64,000 bases of DNA from contig NZ_CP114905.1 of assembly GCF_027497195.1 (NCBI RefSeq), forward strand, positions 7,327,001 through 7,391,000, read 5' to 3'. The DNA is from Streptomyces sp. WMMC500. GTDB lineage: Bacteria > Actinomycetota > Actinomycetes > Streptomycetales > Streptomycetaceae. A program made the position numbers and the translations under genes. This document shows positions 20,981 to 29,304 of the stretch, piece by piece. Numbering within the stretch: position 1 is the stretch's first letter; every line of letters starts with the position of its first letter. The notes under the pieces are model-generated. The model was given only the letters and a program-made list of their open reading frames with translations, was not told the DNA's origin and ran no database searches.

Positions 20981-21316
20981 GTGGCAAGTGGCAACGCGAT
21001 CCGTGGAAGCCGGGTCGGCGCCGGGCCGATGGGGGAGGCGGAGCGGGGCGAGTCGGCCCCGCGCCTGCGGGTCTCCTTCTGGTGCTCCAACGGGCACGAG
21101 ACCCGACCCAGCTTCGCCACCGACGCACAGATCCCGGACAGTTGGGACTGCCCGCGCTGTGGTTTCCCGGCGGGCCAGGACCGGGACAACCCGCCGGACC
21201 CGCCGCGCACCGAGCCGTACAAGACGCACCTCGCGTACGTGCGCGAGCGGCGCAGCGACGCCGACGGCGAAGCCATCCTCGCCGAAGCCCTCGCCAAGCT
21301 CCGCGGCGAGATCTGA
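20981..21316 (+). CDS. RbpA-family RNA polymerase-binding protein (divergent paralogue)
   Basis: A 111-residue protein of the RbpA family, which binds sigma region 2 and stabilises the open complex at actinobacterial promoters. It keeps the RbpA zinc pattern, C35-x3-H39 and C57-x2-C60, and the C-terminal sigma-interaction helix (THLAYVRERRSDADGEAILAEALAKLR). It is not the canonical S. coelicolor RbpA, which as I recall starts MSERALRGTRLVV. The N-terminus here is MASGNAIRGSRVGAGPMGEA, so this looks like the second, RbpB-type copy. GTG 20981 follows GCAGGGAG. A TAGACT at 20913-20918 is a plausible -10. I saw no canonical SigR-type GGAAT/GTT promoter. Confidence 0.85.
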   Translation: MASGNAIRGSRVGAGPMGEAERGESAPRLRVSFWCSNGHETRPSFATDAQIPDSWDCPRCGFPAGQDRDNPPDPPRTEPYKTHLAYVRERRSDADGEAILAEALAKLRGEI

Positions 21317-21420
21317 ACCACCGCCGTGCTCGCGGGCGGCCCCCGGCCCCAGGCCCTGCCTGACGCCGAGCCGCCCGGGCCGCGGCCACACCGCGACGGC
21401 GGCACCCGCATCCTCCACGG

Positions 21421-21444
21421 CACCGGCACCGGCACCGGCACCGG
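21421..21444 (+). repeat. Four tandem CACCGG hexamers
   Basis: Four perfect CACCGG units lie in the 243-base gap after the RbpA-family gene, a region otherwise GC-rich and without genes. The tract is a simple sequence, possibly slippage-prone. Confidence 0.7.
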
Positions 21445-21559
21445 CAGCGCGCCCCCGCGCGCCTCTCCGCGCCGCCGGGGGACCGGCCGCCCGATCTGAG
21501 GCGGCGGATAGGGCAACCGCCCGAGGCGCCCGGCACACCCGCGTACCTACGGTCCCGGC

Positions 21560-22786
21560 ATGCGATCCGAGGCCGTACCTCCGCGGCAGAGCGCCGCACC
21601 GCCCTGGCGCGGCGGGTTCGGGCGGCTGTGGTCCGCCGCCGTCGTCTCCCGCTTCGGCGACGCCCTGCGGGGTGCCGCACTGCCGCTGCTCGCCGTCGAG
21701 CTGACCGACTCCGCGCTGCTCGTCGCGCTCGTCACCGCCTGCGGCTTCCTGCCCTGGCTGCTCTTCGGGCTGCTCGGCGGGGCGCTGGCCGACCGCGTCG
21801 ACCAGCGGCGCGCGATGTGGATCACCGACGTGCTGCGCGGGCTGCTCATGGCCGCGTTCGCGCTCGCGGTGTGGCTGGACCGGGCCGGCATCGCCCTGCT
21901 CCTCGTCCTCGCCTTCGCGCTCACCACGCTCCAGACCGTCTTCGACAACGCCGCCACCGCCCTGCTGCCCGCCGTCGTGCCCGCCACCGCGCTCGGCACC
22001 GCGAACGGGCGGCTGCTGGCCGGTCAGGAGGCCGTGCACCGCTTCGCCGGCACCCCGCTGGTGCCCGTGCTCGTCGGCGCGGGGGCGGCCGTGCCGTACG
22101 CCGTGGACGCCGCCTCGTACCTGCTGGCCGCCGCGCTCGTCGCCGGGCTGCCGCACCGCCCCCGCCCGGCCGCGCGGCGGCCCCGGACCCCGCTGCGCCG
22201 GGACGTCGCCGACGGGCTGCGGGCGCTGTGGGCCGATCCGGTGCTCCGGGGCATCTGCGCGGCCACCGTCGTGGCCAACACCGGCTTCGGCGCCCTCGTC
22301 GCCACCCTCGTCCTGCACCTCACCGGCCGGCTCGGCGCCGGCACCACGGGCTACGCCCTCGTGCTCACCGCGTACGGCATCGGGAGCGTCGCCGGCGGCC
22401 TGGGCGCGGGCCGTGTCGTCGCCGCCCTCGGCGCGCCGCGCACCCTGGTCTGCGCGGGCCTCGCCCAGGTGGCGTGCCTGACGGCCTTCGGCACCGCGCG
22501 CGGCCTGCCCGCGGCCGGTGCCGCGCTCGCCGTGCTCGGCTTCGCCGGGATGCTCTGGACCGCCACCGAGGTCACCGTGCTGCAGCGGCGCAGCCCCGCC
22601 GGCGCCATCGGCCGGGTCAGCGCCGCGTTCCGTACCCTGTCGATCTCCGTGGTGCCGCTGGGGGCCGTGCTCGGCGGCGTGCTCGCCGGCTCCCTGGGAG
22701 CGCACACCCCGGCGCTCGCCGCCGCCGTCCTCGTCGGCCTCGGGGTGGCCGCCCTCGGACCGGCGGTGCGCTCGGGGATCAATTAG
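21560..22786 (+). CDS. MFS transporter (exporter-like)
   Basis: A 408-residue major-facilitator protein with 10-12 hydrophobic segments. The loop between helices 2 and 3 carries the MFS A-motif variant [15 protein letters not shown], typical of drug- or metabolite-efflux subfamilies. The substrate cannot be assigned. TACGGT ends 6 bases before the ATG with no ribosome site, suggesting a leaderless mRNA. Its TAG stop forms part of the TAGGTT hexamer in front of pgi. It is absent from the equivalent mycobacterial gene order, so it is probably an insertion. Confidence 0.9.
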   Translation: MRSEAVPPRQSAAPPWRGGFGRLWSAAVVSRFGDALRGAALPLLAVELTDSALLVALVTACGFLPWLLFGLLGGALADRVDQRRAMWITDVLRGLLMAAFALAVWLDRAGIALLLVLAFALTTLQTVFDNAATALLPAVVPATALGTANGRLLAGQEAVHRFAGTPLVPVLVGAGAAVPYAVDAASYLLAAALVAGLPHRPRPAARRPRTPLRRDVADGLRALWADPVLRGICAATVVANTGFGALVATLVLHLTGRLGAGTTGYALVLTAYGIGSVAGGLGAGRVVAALGAPRTLVCAGLAQVACLTAFGTARGLPAAGAALAVLGFAGMLWTATEVTVLQRRSPAGAIGRVSAAFRTLSISVVPLGAVLGGVLAGSLGAHTPALAAAVLVGLGVAALGPAVRSGIN

Positions 22787-22796
22787 GTTGGGTGCC

Positions 22797-24449
22797 ATGG
22801 CCGACACCACGTCACGCACCAGGCTCGACCAGACCCCCGAGTGGCACGCACTCGCCAAGCACCGCGAGGAGTTCGGCGCCACGCACCTGCGCGAGCTGTT
22901 CGACGCCGACCCCGAGCGCGGCCGCCGGTACACGCTCCGCGTCGGCGATCTCTACCTGGACTACTCCAAGCAGCTCGTCACCGACGAGACGCTCCGTCTG
23001 CTGCGCGACCTGGCCGCCGCGACCGGTGTCGCCGAGCTGCGCGACGCGATGTTCCGCGGCGAGAAGATCAACATCACCGAGGACCGCGCCGTGCTGCACA
23101 CCGCGCTGCGCGCGCCCAGCGCCGAGTCCGTCGAGGTGGACGGGGTGGACGTGGTCCCCGGCGTGCACCACGTGCTGACCCGGATGACGACCTTCGCCGA
23201 CCGGGTCCGCTCCGGCGACTGGCGCGGCCACACCGGCAAGCCGGTCCGCACCGTCGTGAACGTCGGCATCGGCGGCTCCGACCTGGGCCCGGCCATGGCG
23301 TACGAGGCGCTGCGCGCGTACACCCAGCGGGATCTGGCCGTCCGCTTCGTCTCCAACGTCGACGGCGCCGACCTGCACGAGGCGGTGCGCGACCTCGACC
23401 CCGAGACCACGCTGTTCGTCATCGCCTCCAAGACCTTCACCACCATCGAGACGATCACCAACGCCACGGCCGCGAAGCGCTGGCTGCTGGCGGGCCTCGG
23501 CGCCGGGGACGAGGCGGTCGCCAAGCACTTCGTCGCTTTGTCGACCAACGCCGCGAAGGTCGCCGAGTTCGGCATCGACACGGACAACATGTTCGAGTTC
23601 TGGGACTGGGTCGGCGGGCGCTACTCGTACGACTCCGCCATCGGCCTGTCCCTGATGGTGGCCATCGGCCCCGTCGCCTTCCGCGAGATGCTGGCCGGCT
23701 TCCGGCTCGTCGACGAGCACTTCCGCACCGCGCCGCCGGAGGAGAACGCGCCGCTGCTGCTGGGGCTCCTCGGCGTCTGGTACGGCGAGTTCTTCGACGC
23801 GCAGTCCCACGCCGTGCTCCCGTACAGCCACTACCTGTCGAAGTTCACCGCCTATCTTCAGCAGCTCGACATGGAGTCCAACGGCAAGGCCACCGACCGC
23901 GGCGGCGAGCGGGTCGGCTGGCAGACCGGGCCCGTGGTCTGGGGCACGCCCGGCACCAACGGCCAGCACGCGTACTACCAACTGCTGCACCAGGGCACCA
24001 AGATGATCCCCGCCGACCTGATCGGCTTCGCCCGGCCGGTGGCCGAGCTGGGCGAGCTGGCCGGGCAGCACGACCTGCTGATGGCCAACCTCTTCGCCCA
24101 GGGCCAGGCGCTCGCCTTCGGCAGGACGGCGGCGGAGGTGGCGGCCGAGGGCGTGCCCGCGGCGCAGGTGCCGCACCGTACGTTCCCGGGCAACCACCCG
24201 ACGACGACGATCCTGGCCGACGGCCTCACGCCCTCGGTACTGGGACAGCTCGTCGCGCTGTACGAGCACAAGGTGTTCGTGCAGGGCGCGGTCTGGGACA
24301 TCGACTCCTTCGACCAGTGGGGCGTCGAGCTGGGCAAGGTGCTCGCCAAGCGGCTGGAGCCGGCGCTCGCGGACGGTGCGGAGGTGGCGGGGCTGGACAG
24401 CTCGACGCTGGCGCTGGTCGACGCCTACCGGGCGCTGCGGGGCCGCTGA
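22797..24449 (+). CDS. pgi: Glucose-6-phosphate isomerase
   Basis: Interconverts glucose-6-phosphate and fructose-6-phosphate, linking the glycolytic genes upstream with the pentose phosphate genes downstream. The protein has 550 residues. Recognisable stretches are [31 protein letters not shown] (phosphate site), [17 protein letters not shown] and the C-terminal signature [14 protein letters not shown]. The frame is open far upstream through the MFS gene, but ATG 22797 gives the usual [16 protein letters not shown] start. TAGGTT at 22784-22789 sits 7 bases before it, again suggesting a leaderless start. Confidence 0.97.
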   Translation: MADTTSRTRLDQTPEWHALAKHREEFGATHLRELFDADPERGRRYTLRVGDLYLDYSKQLVTDETLRLLRDLAAATGVAELRDAMFRGEKINITEDRAVLHTALRAPSAESVEVDGVDVVPGVHHVLTRMTTFADRVRSGDWRGHTGKPVRTVVNVGIGGSDLGPAMAYEALRAYTQRDLAVRFVSNVDGADLHEAVRDLDPETTLFVIASKTFTTIETITNATAAKRWLLAGLGAGDEAVAKHFVALSTNAAKVAEFGIDTDNMFEFWDWVGGRYSYDSAIGLSLMVAIGPVAFREMLAGFRLVDEHFRTAPPEENAPLLLGLLGVWYGEFFDAQSHAVLPYSHYLSKFTAYLQQLDMESNGKATDRGGERVGWQTGPVVWGTPGTNGQHAYYQLLHQGTKMIPADLIGFARPVAELGELAGQHDLLMANLFAQGQALAFGRTAAEVAAEGVPAAQVPHRTFPGNHPTTTILADGLTPSVLGQLVALYEHKVFVQGAVWDIDSFDQWGVELGKVLAKRLEPALADGAEVAGLDSSTLALVDAYRALRGR

Positions 24450-24559
24450 GGGCCGTACGAGGGGCGCCGACGACGGCTGAGGCCCGTTGAGGGCGCTGAC
24501 CTGCGGCGTTCGGCGGCCTTCTGCTGGCGGTACCGGATCCCGCGCGGCAGCCTGGGGAT

Positions 24560-25621
24560 ATGCGGGTGCTGCGCGGGACCTCGTACCGGGTCGCCGGGCT
24601 GTTCCTCGCGGCGGTCACCGTCGTGGACATCGTCGGCTCGCGGGGGCAGACGGTGTCGGGCCTGTTCGCCGTCGTGCCGGTGTTCGTCGCGATCGACGGC
24701 ACGAGACGGGCGATCCTCGTCTCGGGCCTGGTGGCGCTGGCGCTGGGCACCCTGCTGAGCCTGTGGAACTTCGACCTGCCCGACCTCGGCTTCCTCGCGC
24801 GCGTCCTCGCCATCGTCTTCGCCACCGCGATCGGGTTCGTCGTGTACCGCGAACGGACCGCGCGCGAGCAACGGCTCACCAGCGTCACCCGGGTCGCCAA
24901 CGTCGCCCAGAAGGCCCTGCTGCCCGCACCGCCCGCCCGCGTGGGACCGCTGGACGTGGCGCACTCATACCGCTCCGCCGCCGACGAGGCGATGATCGGC
25001 GGCGACTTCTACAAGGTGCTCAGCACCCGCTGGGGCGTGCGCATCGTCATCGGCGACGTACGCGGCCACGGCCTCGGCGTCGTCCCCACCACCGGCATGG
25101 CCATCGGCGTCTTCCGCGAGGCCGCCCACGAGGAGCCGGAACTGGACCGGATCGCCGCCCGCCTCGACCGCAGCCTGGCCCGCGACGGCGGCTCCGAGAG
25201 CTTCGCCACCGTCCTGCTGCTGACGATCTCCGCGGGGGGCCTGTGCCGGGTCCTCAACCACGGCCACCCGCCGCCGCTGGTGCGCAGCGCCGCGGGGCGC
25301 GTACGCGAGGCCGACCTGCACGGCGACCCGCCGCTGGGCCTCGGGCTGGCGAAGTCCACCGAGGGCGCGCAGGAGAGCGCCATGGCGCTCGCCGACGGCG
25401 ACGAGCTGCTGCTGACCACCGACGGCGTGCTGGAGGCGCGCAGCGCGGCGGGCGAGTTCTTCCCGCTGGCGCAGCGGTACGCCCGCGCGCCGCGCGGGGA
25501 ACCGCCCGCGGACGTGCTGGCGGCGCTGCGGCGCGACCTCGAGGACTGGGCGCCCGGGCTCCACGACGACTCGGCGCTGGTGCTGCTGCGCTACGCCCCG
25601 CGGCGGATCCGGCCCGCGTAG
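24560..25621 (+). CDS. Membrane-anchored SpoIIE-type (PP2C) protein phosphatase
   Basis: A 353-residue serine phosphatase of the SpoIIE/RsbU class. The first 95 residues hold about four membrane helices, then a short linker. The catalytic domain follows with metal-binding GGDFYKV near residue 147, IGDVRGHG, NHGHPPPLV, LTTDGVLEAR and the final DDSALVLL. Such proteins dephosphorylate anti-anti-sigma factors, often in response to stress; no anti-sigma partner lies nearby. Its 3-prime end overlaps the convergent SIS gene by 31 bases. Confidence 0.88.
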   Translation: MRVLRGTSYRVAGLFLAAVTVVDIVGSRGQTVSGLFAVVPVFVAIDGTRRAILVSGLVALALGTLLSLWNFDLPDLGFLARVLAIVFATAIGFVVYRERTAREQRLTSVTRVANVAQKALLPAPPARVGPLDVAHSYRSAADEAMIGGDFYKVLSTRWGVRIVIGDVRGHGLGVVPTTGMAIGVFREAAHEEPELDRIAARLDRSLARDGGSESFATVLLLTISAGGLCRVLNHGHPPPLVRSAAGRVREADLHGDPPLGLGLAKSTEGAQESAMALADGDELLLTTDGVLEARSAAGEFFPLAQRYARAPRGEPPADVLAALRRDLEDWAPGLHDDSALVLLRYAPRRIRPA

Positions 25622-26352
25622 CGGGCCTCCAGCGCGGCGTTGTGCCCGTCGCCCTCGGGGATGTTCGCCGACAGGTACACCGGCGGCGTCGCGCCGCGCT
25701 CCAGCAGCAGCCGGATCGCCTCGGCGACGACCTGCTGCACGAGCAGCGCGCCGGTGATCGACGACACCGCGCACGCCGTACCGCCGCCCGGCAGCGGGAG
25801 CACGGAGTCGCCGAAGGGGGCGCCGTTGTCGAGCACGACGTCGGCGTGGTCGGTGAGCCGCTTGCCGGAGGGGTGCCGGGACTCGGCGCGGGTGCCGTGC
25901 GACAGCGAGGTGATCGCGATCAGCGGGTGCCCGTGCTCCTTGACGACGGCGGCCATCTCCACGACGCAGCCGTTGATGCCGGAGTTCGAGGCGATGACGA
26001 AGGCGTCCCCGGGGTGCGGCGCGGCCAGCTCGTACAGCCGGCGCGCGGTGCCGGGGTCGCGCTCCAGCTTGGCGTCGGCGAGGAGCGCGGGGGGCTCGCC
26101 GCCGTAGATCACGAGATCGCGCAGGGCGATCTTGTTCGTAGGCACGAAGCCGCCGGCGCGGCCGGCGATCTCGGTCGCCAGCGACTCGGAGTGCCCGGTG
26201 CCGAACGCCTGGATCACGCCGTCGCCGGTCAGCGCGTCGGCGAACACCCGGGCGGCGGCGCCGACCTCGGTGCGCTGGCCCTCCGCCACCCGCCGGAGTG
26301 AGGCCAGGGCGGCGGCGGTGAAGGCGGCTGCGCTGATCGGCTGGAGGGTCAT
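25591..26352 (-). CDS. SIS-domain sugar-phosphate isomerase/etherase-like protein
   Basis: A 253-residue sugar-isomerase (SIS) fold protein. Conserved parts are AFGTGHSESLATEIAGRAGGF (phosphosugar loop), DAFVIASNSGINGCVVEMA, ITSLSHGTRAESRHPSGKRLTDHADVV and the VYLSANIPEGDGHN end. Relatives act on amino-sugar phosphates, as MurQ does on MurNAc-6-P. Exact substrate is unknown. The ATG at 26352 follows GGGAGC. A dre-like site lies 14 bases before the start, and the divergent gene is a GlcNAc-type kinase, which supports a role in amino-sugar use. Confidence 0.88.
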   Translation of the reverse strand: MTLQPISAAAFTAAALASLRRVAEGQRTEVGAAARVFADALTGDGVIQAFGTGHSESLATEIAGRAGGFVPTNKIALRDLVIYGGEPPALLADAKLERDPGTARRLYELAAPHPGDAFVIASNSGINGCVVEMAAVVKEHGHPLIAITSLSHGTRAESRHPSGKRLTDHADVVLDNGAPFGDSVLPLPGGGTACAVSSITGALLVQQVVAEAIRLLLERGATPPVYLSANIPEGDGHNAALEARYAGRIRRGA

Positions 26353-26365
26353 CGGTGCTCCCGGG

Positions 26366-26381
26366 AGTGGTCTGGACAACG
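26366..26381. promoter_or_regulatory. DasR-responsive element-like site (dre) between divergent amino-sugar genes
   Basis: AGTGGTCTGGACAACG matches the dre consensus A(C/G)TGGTCTAGACCA(C/G)T at 13 of 16 positions. It lies 14 bases before the SIS start and 82 bases before the kinase start. On the minus strand a TTGACC at 26399-26394 could serve as -35, which would place the expected -10 inside this site, so binding would repress the SIS gene. Confidence 0.65.
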
Positions 26382-26462
26382 TGCCGTACGCGGGGTCAAT
26401 CTCAGGCAGTCGCGCACCGCACGTCAAGGGCGCGACGCGGCGCCGACCACGGGGAGCGGGCA

Positions 26463-27401
26463 GTGGAGAAGCTGGTCATCGGCATCGACGCGGGGGGTAC
26501 GAGGACCCGGGCGGCCCTGGCACGGGCGGCGGGGGGCGCGGCGCTGCGCACCGCGGCGGCGGGGGCGGGAAACCCGCGCTCGGTGCCCGAGGAGGTGCTG
26601 ACGGACCGGCTGACGGCGTGCGTGGCGCCGCTGGCGGAGGCGGGCGGCCCGGGGCGGATCGCGGCGTTGGTCGCGGGCGTCGCCGGCGCGGAGCCCGCGG
26701 ACCCCGACGACGCCGGCACGCGCCGCACGCACGCCGCCCTGCGCGCGGCGCTGCGCCGCTGCGGGGTGGGGGAGGCGCGGGTGCGGATGCACGGCGACGC
26801 CGAGATCGCCTTCGCGGCCGGCCCGGGAGCGCCGGCGGCCGGGGTGGTGGTGATCGCCGGCACCGGTGCGTCGGCGGCACGGATCGCGGACCGCCGGCAG
26901 ACGGCGACGACCGACGGCCACGGATGGCTCCTCGGCGACGAGGGCAGCGGCTTCTGGATCGCCCGCGAGGCACTGCGGGCGGCGCTGCGCGCGCTCGACG
27001 GTCGGGGGCCGGCGACGGGGCTGGTGGACGTGCTGGCGGCGGCGACGGGAGGTGGGGGCGGGAAGCGGGCCGCCGTGGCGCGGATCGCGCTGGTGGACGC
27101 CGGGTTCGCGGGGGCGCCGGTGGAGATCGCGCGGCTGTGCCCGGTGGTCGTACGGGCCGCGGAGGCGGGTGACGCGGTGGCCGGGGCGATCCTGGACGAG
27201 GCCGCGGACCGCCTCGCGGAGACCGTCGCCGTGCTCGCCCCGGCGCCCGGCGAACCTCTGGTCACCACCGGCGGCCTTCTCGCCCCCGCGGGACCCCTGC
27301 TGCCCCGCTTCACCGCCCGCATGCGCCCGTACGGCCTGACCCCGGCCCCGGTCCCCGACGGCCTGGCGGGCGCGGTGGCGCTGGCCCGCGCGATGCTCTG
27401 A
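26463..27401 (+). CDS. N-acetylglucosamine kinase-like protein (BadF/BadG/BcrA/BcrD ATPase fold)
   Basis: A 312-residue sugar kinase of the BadF/NAGK fold, expected to phosphorylate GlcNAc or a related amino sugar with ATP. It shows the phosphate-1 loop VIGIDAGGTRTRAAL, the AGVAGAEPADPD stretch, phosphate-2/adenosine motifs VVVIAGTGASA and GHGWLLGDEGSGFWIAREAL, and VTTGGLLAP near the end. The GTG at 26463 follows GGGGAGCG. It is divergent from the SIS gene across a dre-like site and ends five bases from the convergent pgl stop. Confidence 0.88.
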   Translation: MEKLVIGIDAGGTRTRAALARAAGGAALRTAAAGAGNPRSVPEEVLTDRLTACVAPLAEAGGPGRIAALVAGVAGAEPADPDDAGTRRTHAALRAALRRCGVGEARVRMHGDAEIAFAAGPGAPAAGVVVIAGTGASAARIADRRQTATTDGHGWLLGDEGSGFWIAREALRAALRALDGRGPATGLVDVLAAATGGGGGKRAAVARIALVDAGFAGAPVEIARLCPVVVRAAEAGDAVAGAILDEAADRLAETVAVLAPAPGEPLVTTGGLLAPAGPLLPRFTARMRPYGLTPAPVPDGLAGAVALARAML

Positions 27402-27406
27402 TCCCG

Positions 27407-28189
27407 CTACGGCGATGCCGGCGGGTACAGCGTCGGCGGGAGCAGTGCCGCCGCCGGGCGGTCCAGGAGCCACAGGGTGCGCGTGCGGCCGGTGGCGCCC
27501 GCCGCCGGGGCCTGGATCTCGCCCGCGCCCGACAGCGCCATCGCCGCCGCCCGGGCCTTGTCCTCGCCCGCCGCCAGCAGCCACACCTCCCGCGCCGCCC
27601 TGATCGCCGGCAGCGTCAGCGAGATCCGCGTCGGCGGCGGCTTCGGCGCCCCGTGGACGCCGACGACCGTCCGCTCCGTCTCCCGTACCGCCGGCAGCTC
27701 CGGGAACAGCGACGCGACGTGCGTGTCGGGACCCACGCCCAGCAGCAGCACGTCGAACGCCGGGACAGGACCGTGGTCCTCCGGCCGGGCCGCGGCGGCC
27801 AGCTCGCGCGCGTACGCCGCCGCCGCCGCGTCCGCGTCGGCGCCGAACTCCGCCTGCGCCGCCGGCATCTCGTGCACCCGCGCCGGGTCGAGCGGCACCG
27901 CGTCCAGCAGTGCCGCTCGCGCCTGGGTCGCGTTGCGGTCGGGGTCGCCGGGGGGCAGGAAGCGCTCGTCGCCCCACCACAGGTCCAGCCGCGACCAGTC
28001 GACCGCGTCCCGGGCCGGCGCGGCGGCCAGCGCCGCCAGCAGCCCGTTGCCGTTGCGGCCGCCCGTGAGCACCACCGACGCCGTGCCCCGGGCCGACTGC
28101 GCGTCCACGAGCTTCGTGATCAGCCGGGCGGCGGCCGCCTCGGCCATCAGCTCCTTGTCGCGGTGGACGACGATCTGCGGCGTGCTCAC
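27407..28189 (-). CDS. pgl: 6-phosphogluconolactonase
   Basis: Hydrolyses 6-phosphogluconolactone, the second step of the oxidative pentose phosphate path. The protein has 260 residues of the DevB/Pgl family, with VLTGGRNGNGLLAAL, WWGDERFLPPGDPDRN, LLGVGPDTHVASLFP and LAAGEDKA motifs. GTG 28189 gives MSTPQIVVHRDKEL, the family start. A second GTG at 28204 overlaps the opcA stop (GTGA) and would add five residues. It is last in the tkt-tal-zwf-opcA-pgl direction. Confidence 0.96.
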   Translation of the reverse strand: MSTPQIVVHRDKELMAEAAAARLITKLVDAQSARGTASVVLTGGRNGNGLLAALAAAPARDAVDWSRLDLWWGDERFLPPGDPDRNATQARAALLDAVPLDPARVHEMPAAQAEFGADADAAAAAYARELAAAARPEDHGPVPAFDVLLLGVGPDTHVASLFPELPAVRETERTVVGVHGAPKPPPTRISLTLPAIRAAREVWLLAAGEDKARAAAMALSGAGEIQAPAAGATGRTRTLWLLDRPAAALLPPTLYPPASP

Positions 28190-28200
28190 GGCGCCCGCGC

Positions 28201-29304
28201 TCACGACGTCCCGGCCGAGGGCGACTTCGCGCCGCCCTGCTTCGCCGGCTGCTTCTTCGCCGCCGCCTTCTTCGCGGGCGCCTTCCCGGCGTCGTCCTTG
28301 CCGTCGTCGGCCCGCGCGGCCTTGGCCTCCGCTTTCGCCTTGGCTTCCGCTTCCGCCACGTCCGCCTTCACGGCCCCGGCCGGCGCCAGCCGCTCCACGC
28401 CGTACGCCACCGCGTGCGCGTACGCCTCGTCCGGGTCCAGCCGCCGCAGCTCCTCCGCGATCAGCTCCGCCGTCGTGCGCCGCTTGAGCGCCACGTGCCG
28501 CTCCGGCTGCCCCGGCACGGCCAGCTCGGCCAGCGCGCCGTTCGGCCGGTCGAGGCAGATCACGCCGTCCGTCGTCACCAGCCGCACCGCGGTCAGCCCG
28601 GGGCCGGGCGAGCCCGTGCGCTCCACCGGCACGTGCAGCCGGTCCGCCAGCCACAGCGCCAGCAGCTCGGTGGAGGGGTTGTACTCCTCGCCCTCCACCA
28701 CCGCGGACTCGATGGGCGGGTGCCCCTGGTCCAGCGCCGACGCCAGCACGCTGCGCCACGGCGTGATCCGCGTCCACGCCAGGTCGGTGTCCCCGGGCGC
28801 GTACGCCGTGGCCCGCTGCCGCAGCGCGTCGACCGGGTCCTCGCAGGACGCCGCGTCGGTGATCCGGCGGGCGGCGAGCCGGCCGAGCAGGTCCTCCGCC
28901 GGGTTCTCCGGCGCGTCCTCCGGCCACCACACCACCACGGGCGCGTCCGGCAGCAGCAGCGGCAGCACGACGCTCGCTGCGTGCCCCGCCAGCTCGCCGT
29001 GCAGCCGCAGCAGCACCGTCTCGCCGGTGTCCGTCTCGTTGCCGACGCGCACCTCCGCGTCCAGCCGCGCCTGCGCGCGCTCGCGCGGGGAGCGGCCGGG
29101 GCGCTTGATGACGACCAGGATCCGCGACGGGTGCTCCTTGGACGCCTGGCTGGCGGCCTTGAGCGCGTCGTAGTGGTTGCCCTCGTCCGTGACTATCACC
29201 AACGTGAGCACCATCCCGACCGCCGGCGTGCCGGTGGCCCGCCGGGCGCCCACGAGCGCGGCGTTGATCTGGGCCGAGGTGGTCTCGGTGAGGTCGATGT
29301 TCAT
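28201..29304 (-). CDS. opcA: Glucose-6-phosphate dehydrogenase assembly protein OpcA
   Basis: Redox-sensitive partner of glucose-6-phosphate dehydrogenase in actinobacteria and cyanobacteria. The protein has 367 residues, starting MNIDLTETTSAQINAALVGAR. The central region holds VVVWWPEDAPENPAEDLLG and ARRITDAASCEDP, with one Cys visible there. The last 60 residues are Ala/Lys-rich and low in complexity (PAKKAAAKKQPAKQ), probably disordered. The ATG overlaps the zwf stop (ATGA), so the enzyme and its assembly factor are translationally coupled. Confidence 0.95.
   Translation of the reverse strand: MNIDLTETTSAQINAALVGARRATGTPAVGMVLTLVIVTDEGNHYDALKAASQASKEHPSRILVVIKRPGRSPRERAQARLDAEVRVGNETDTGETVLLRLHGELAGHAASVVLPLLLPDAPVVVWWPEDAPENPAEDLLGRLAARRITDAASCEDPVDALRQRATAYAPGDTDLAWTRITPWRSVLASALDQGHPPIESAVVEGEEYNPSTELLALWLADRLHVPVERTGSPGPGLTAVRLVTTDGVICLDRPNGALAELAVPGQPERHVALKRRTTAELIAEELRRLDPDEAYAHAVAYGVERLAPAGAVKADVAEAEAKAKAEAKAARADDGKDDAGKAPAKKAAAKKQPAKQGGAKSPSAGTS

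Noticed and set aside
21421..21444. CACCGG hexamer tract as a CRISPR-like or regulatory repeat
   Set aside because: Only four short units without spacers; simple sequence. No CRISPR array was found anywhere in the window.
24560..26352. 31-bp overlap of the PP2C and SIS genes as a sign of a frameshift
   Set aside because: Both protein ends look complete for their families; convergent overlap is common in compact actinomycete genomes.
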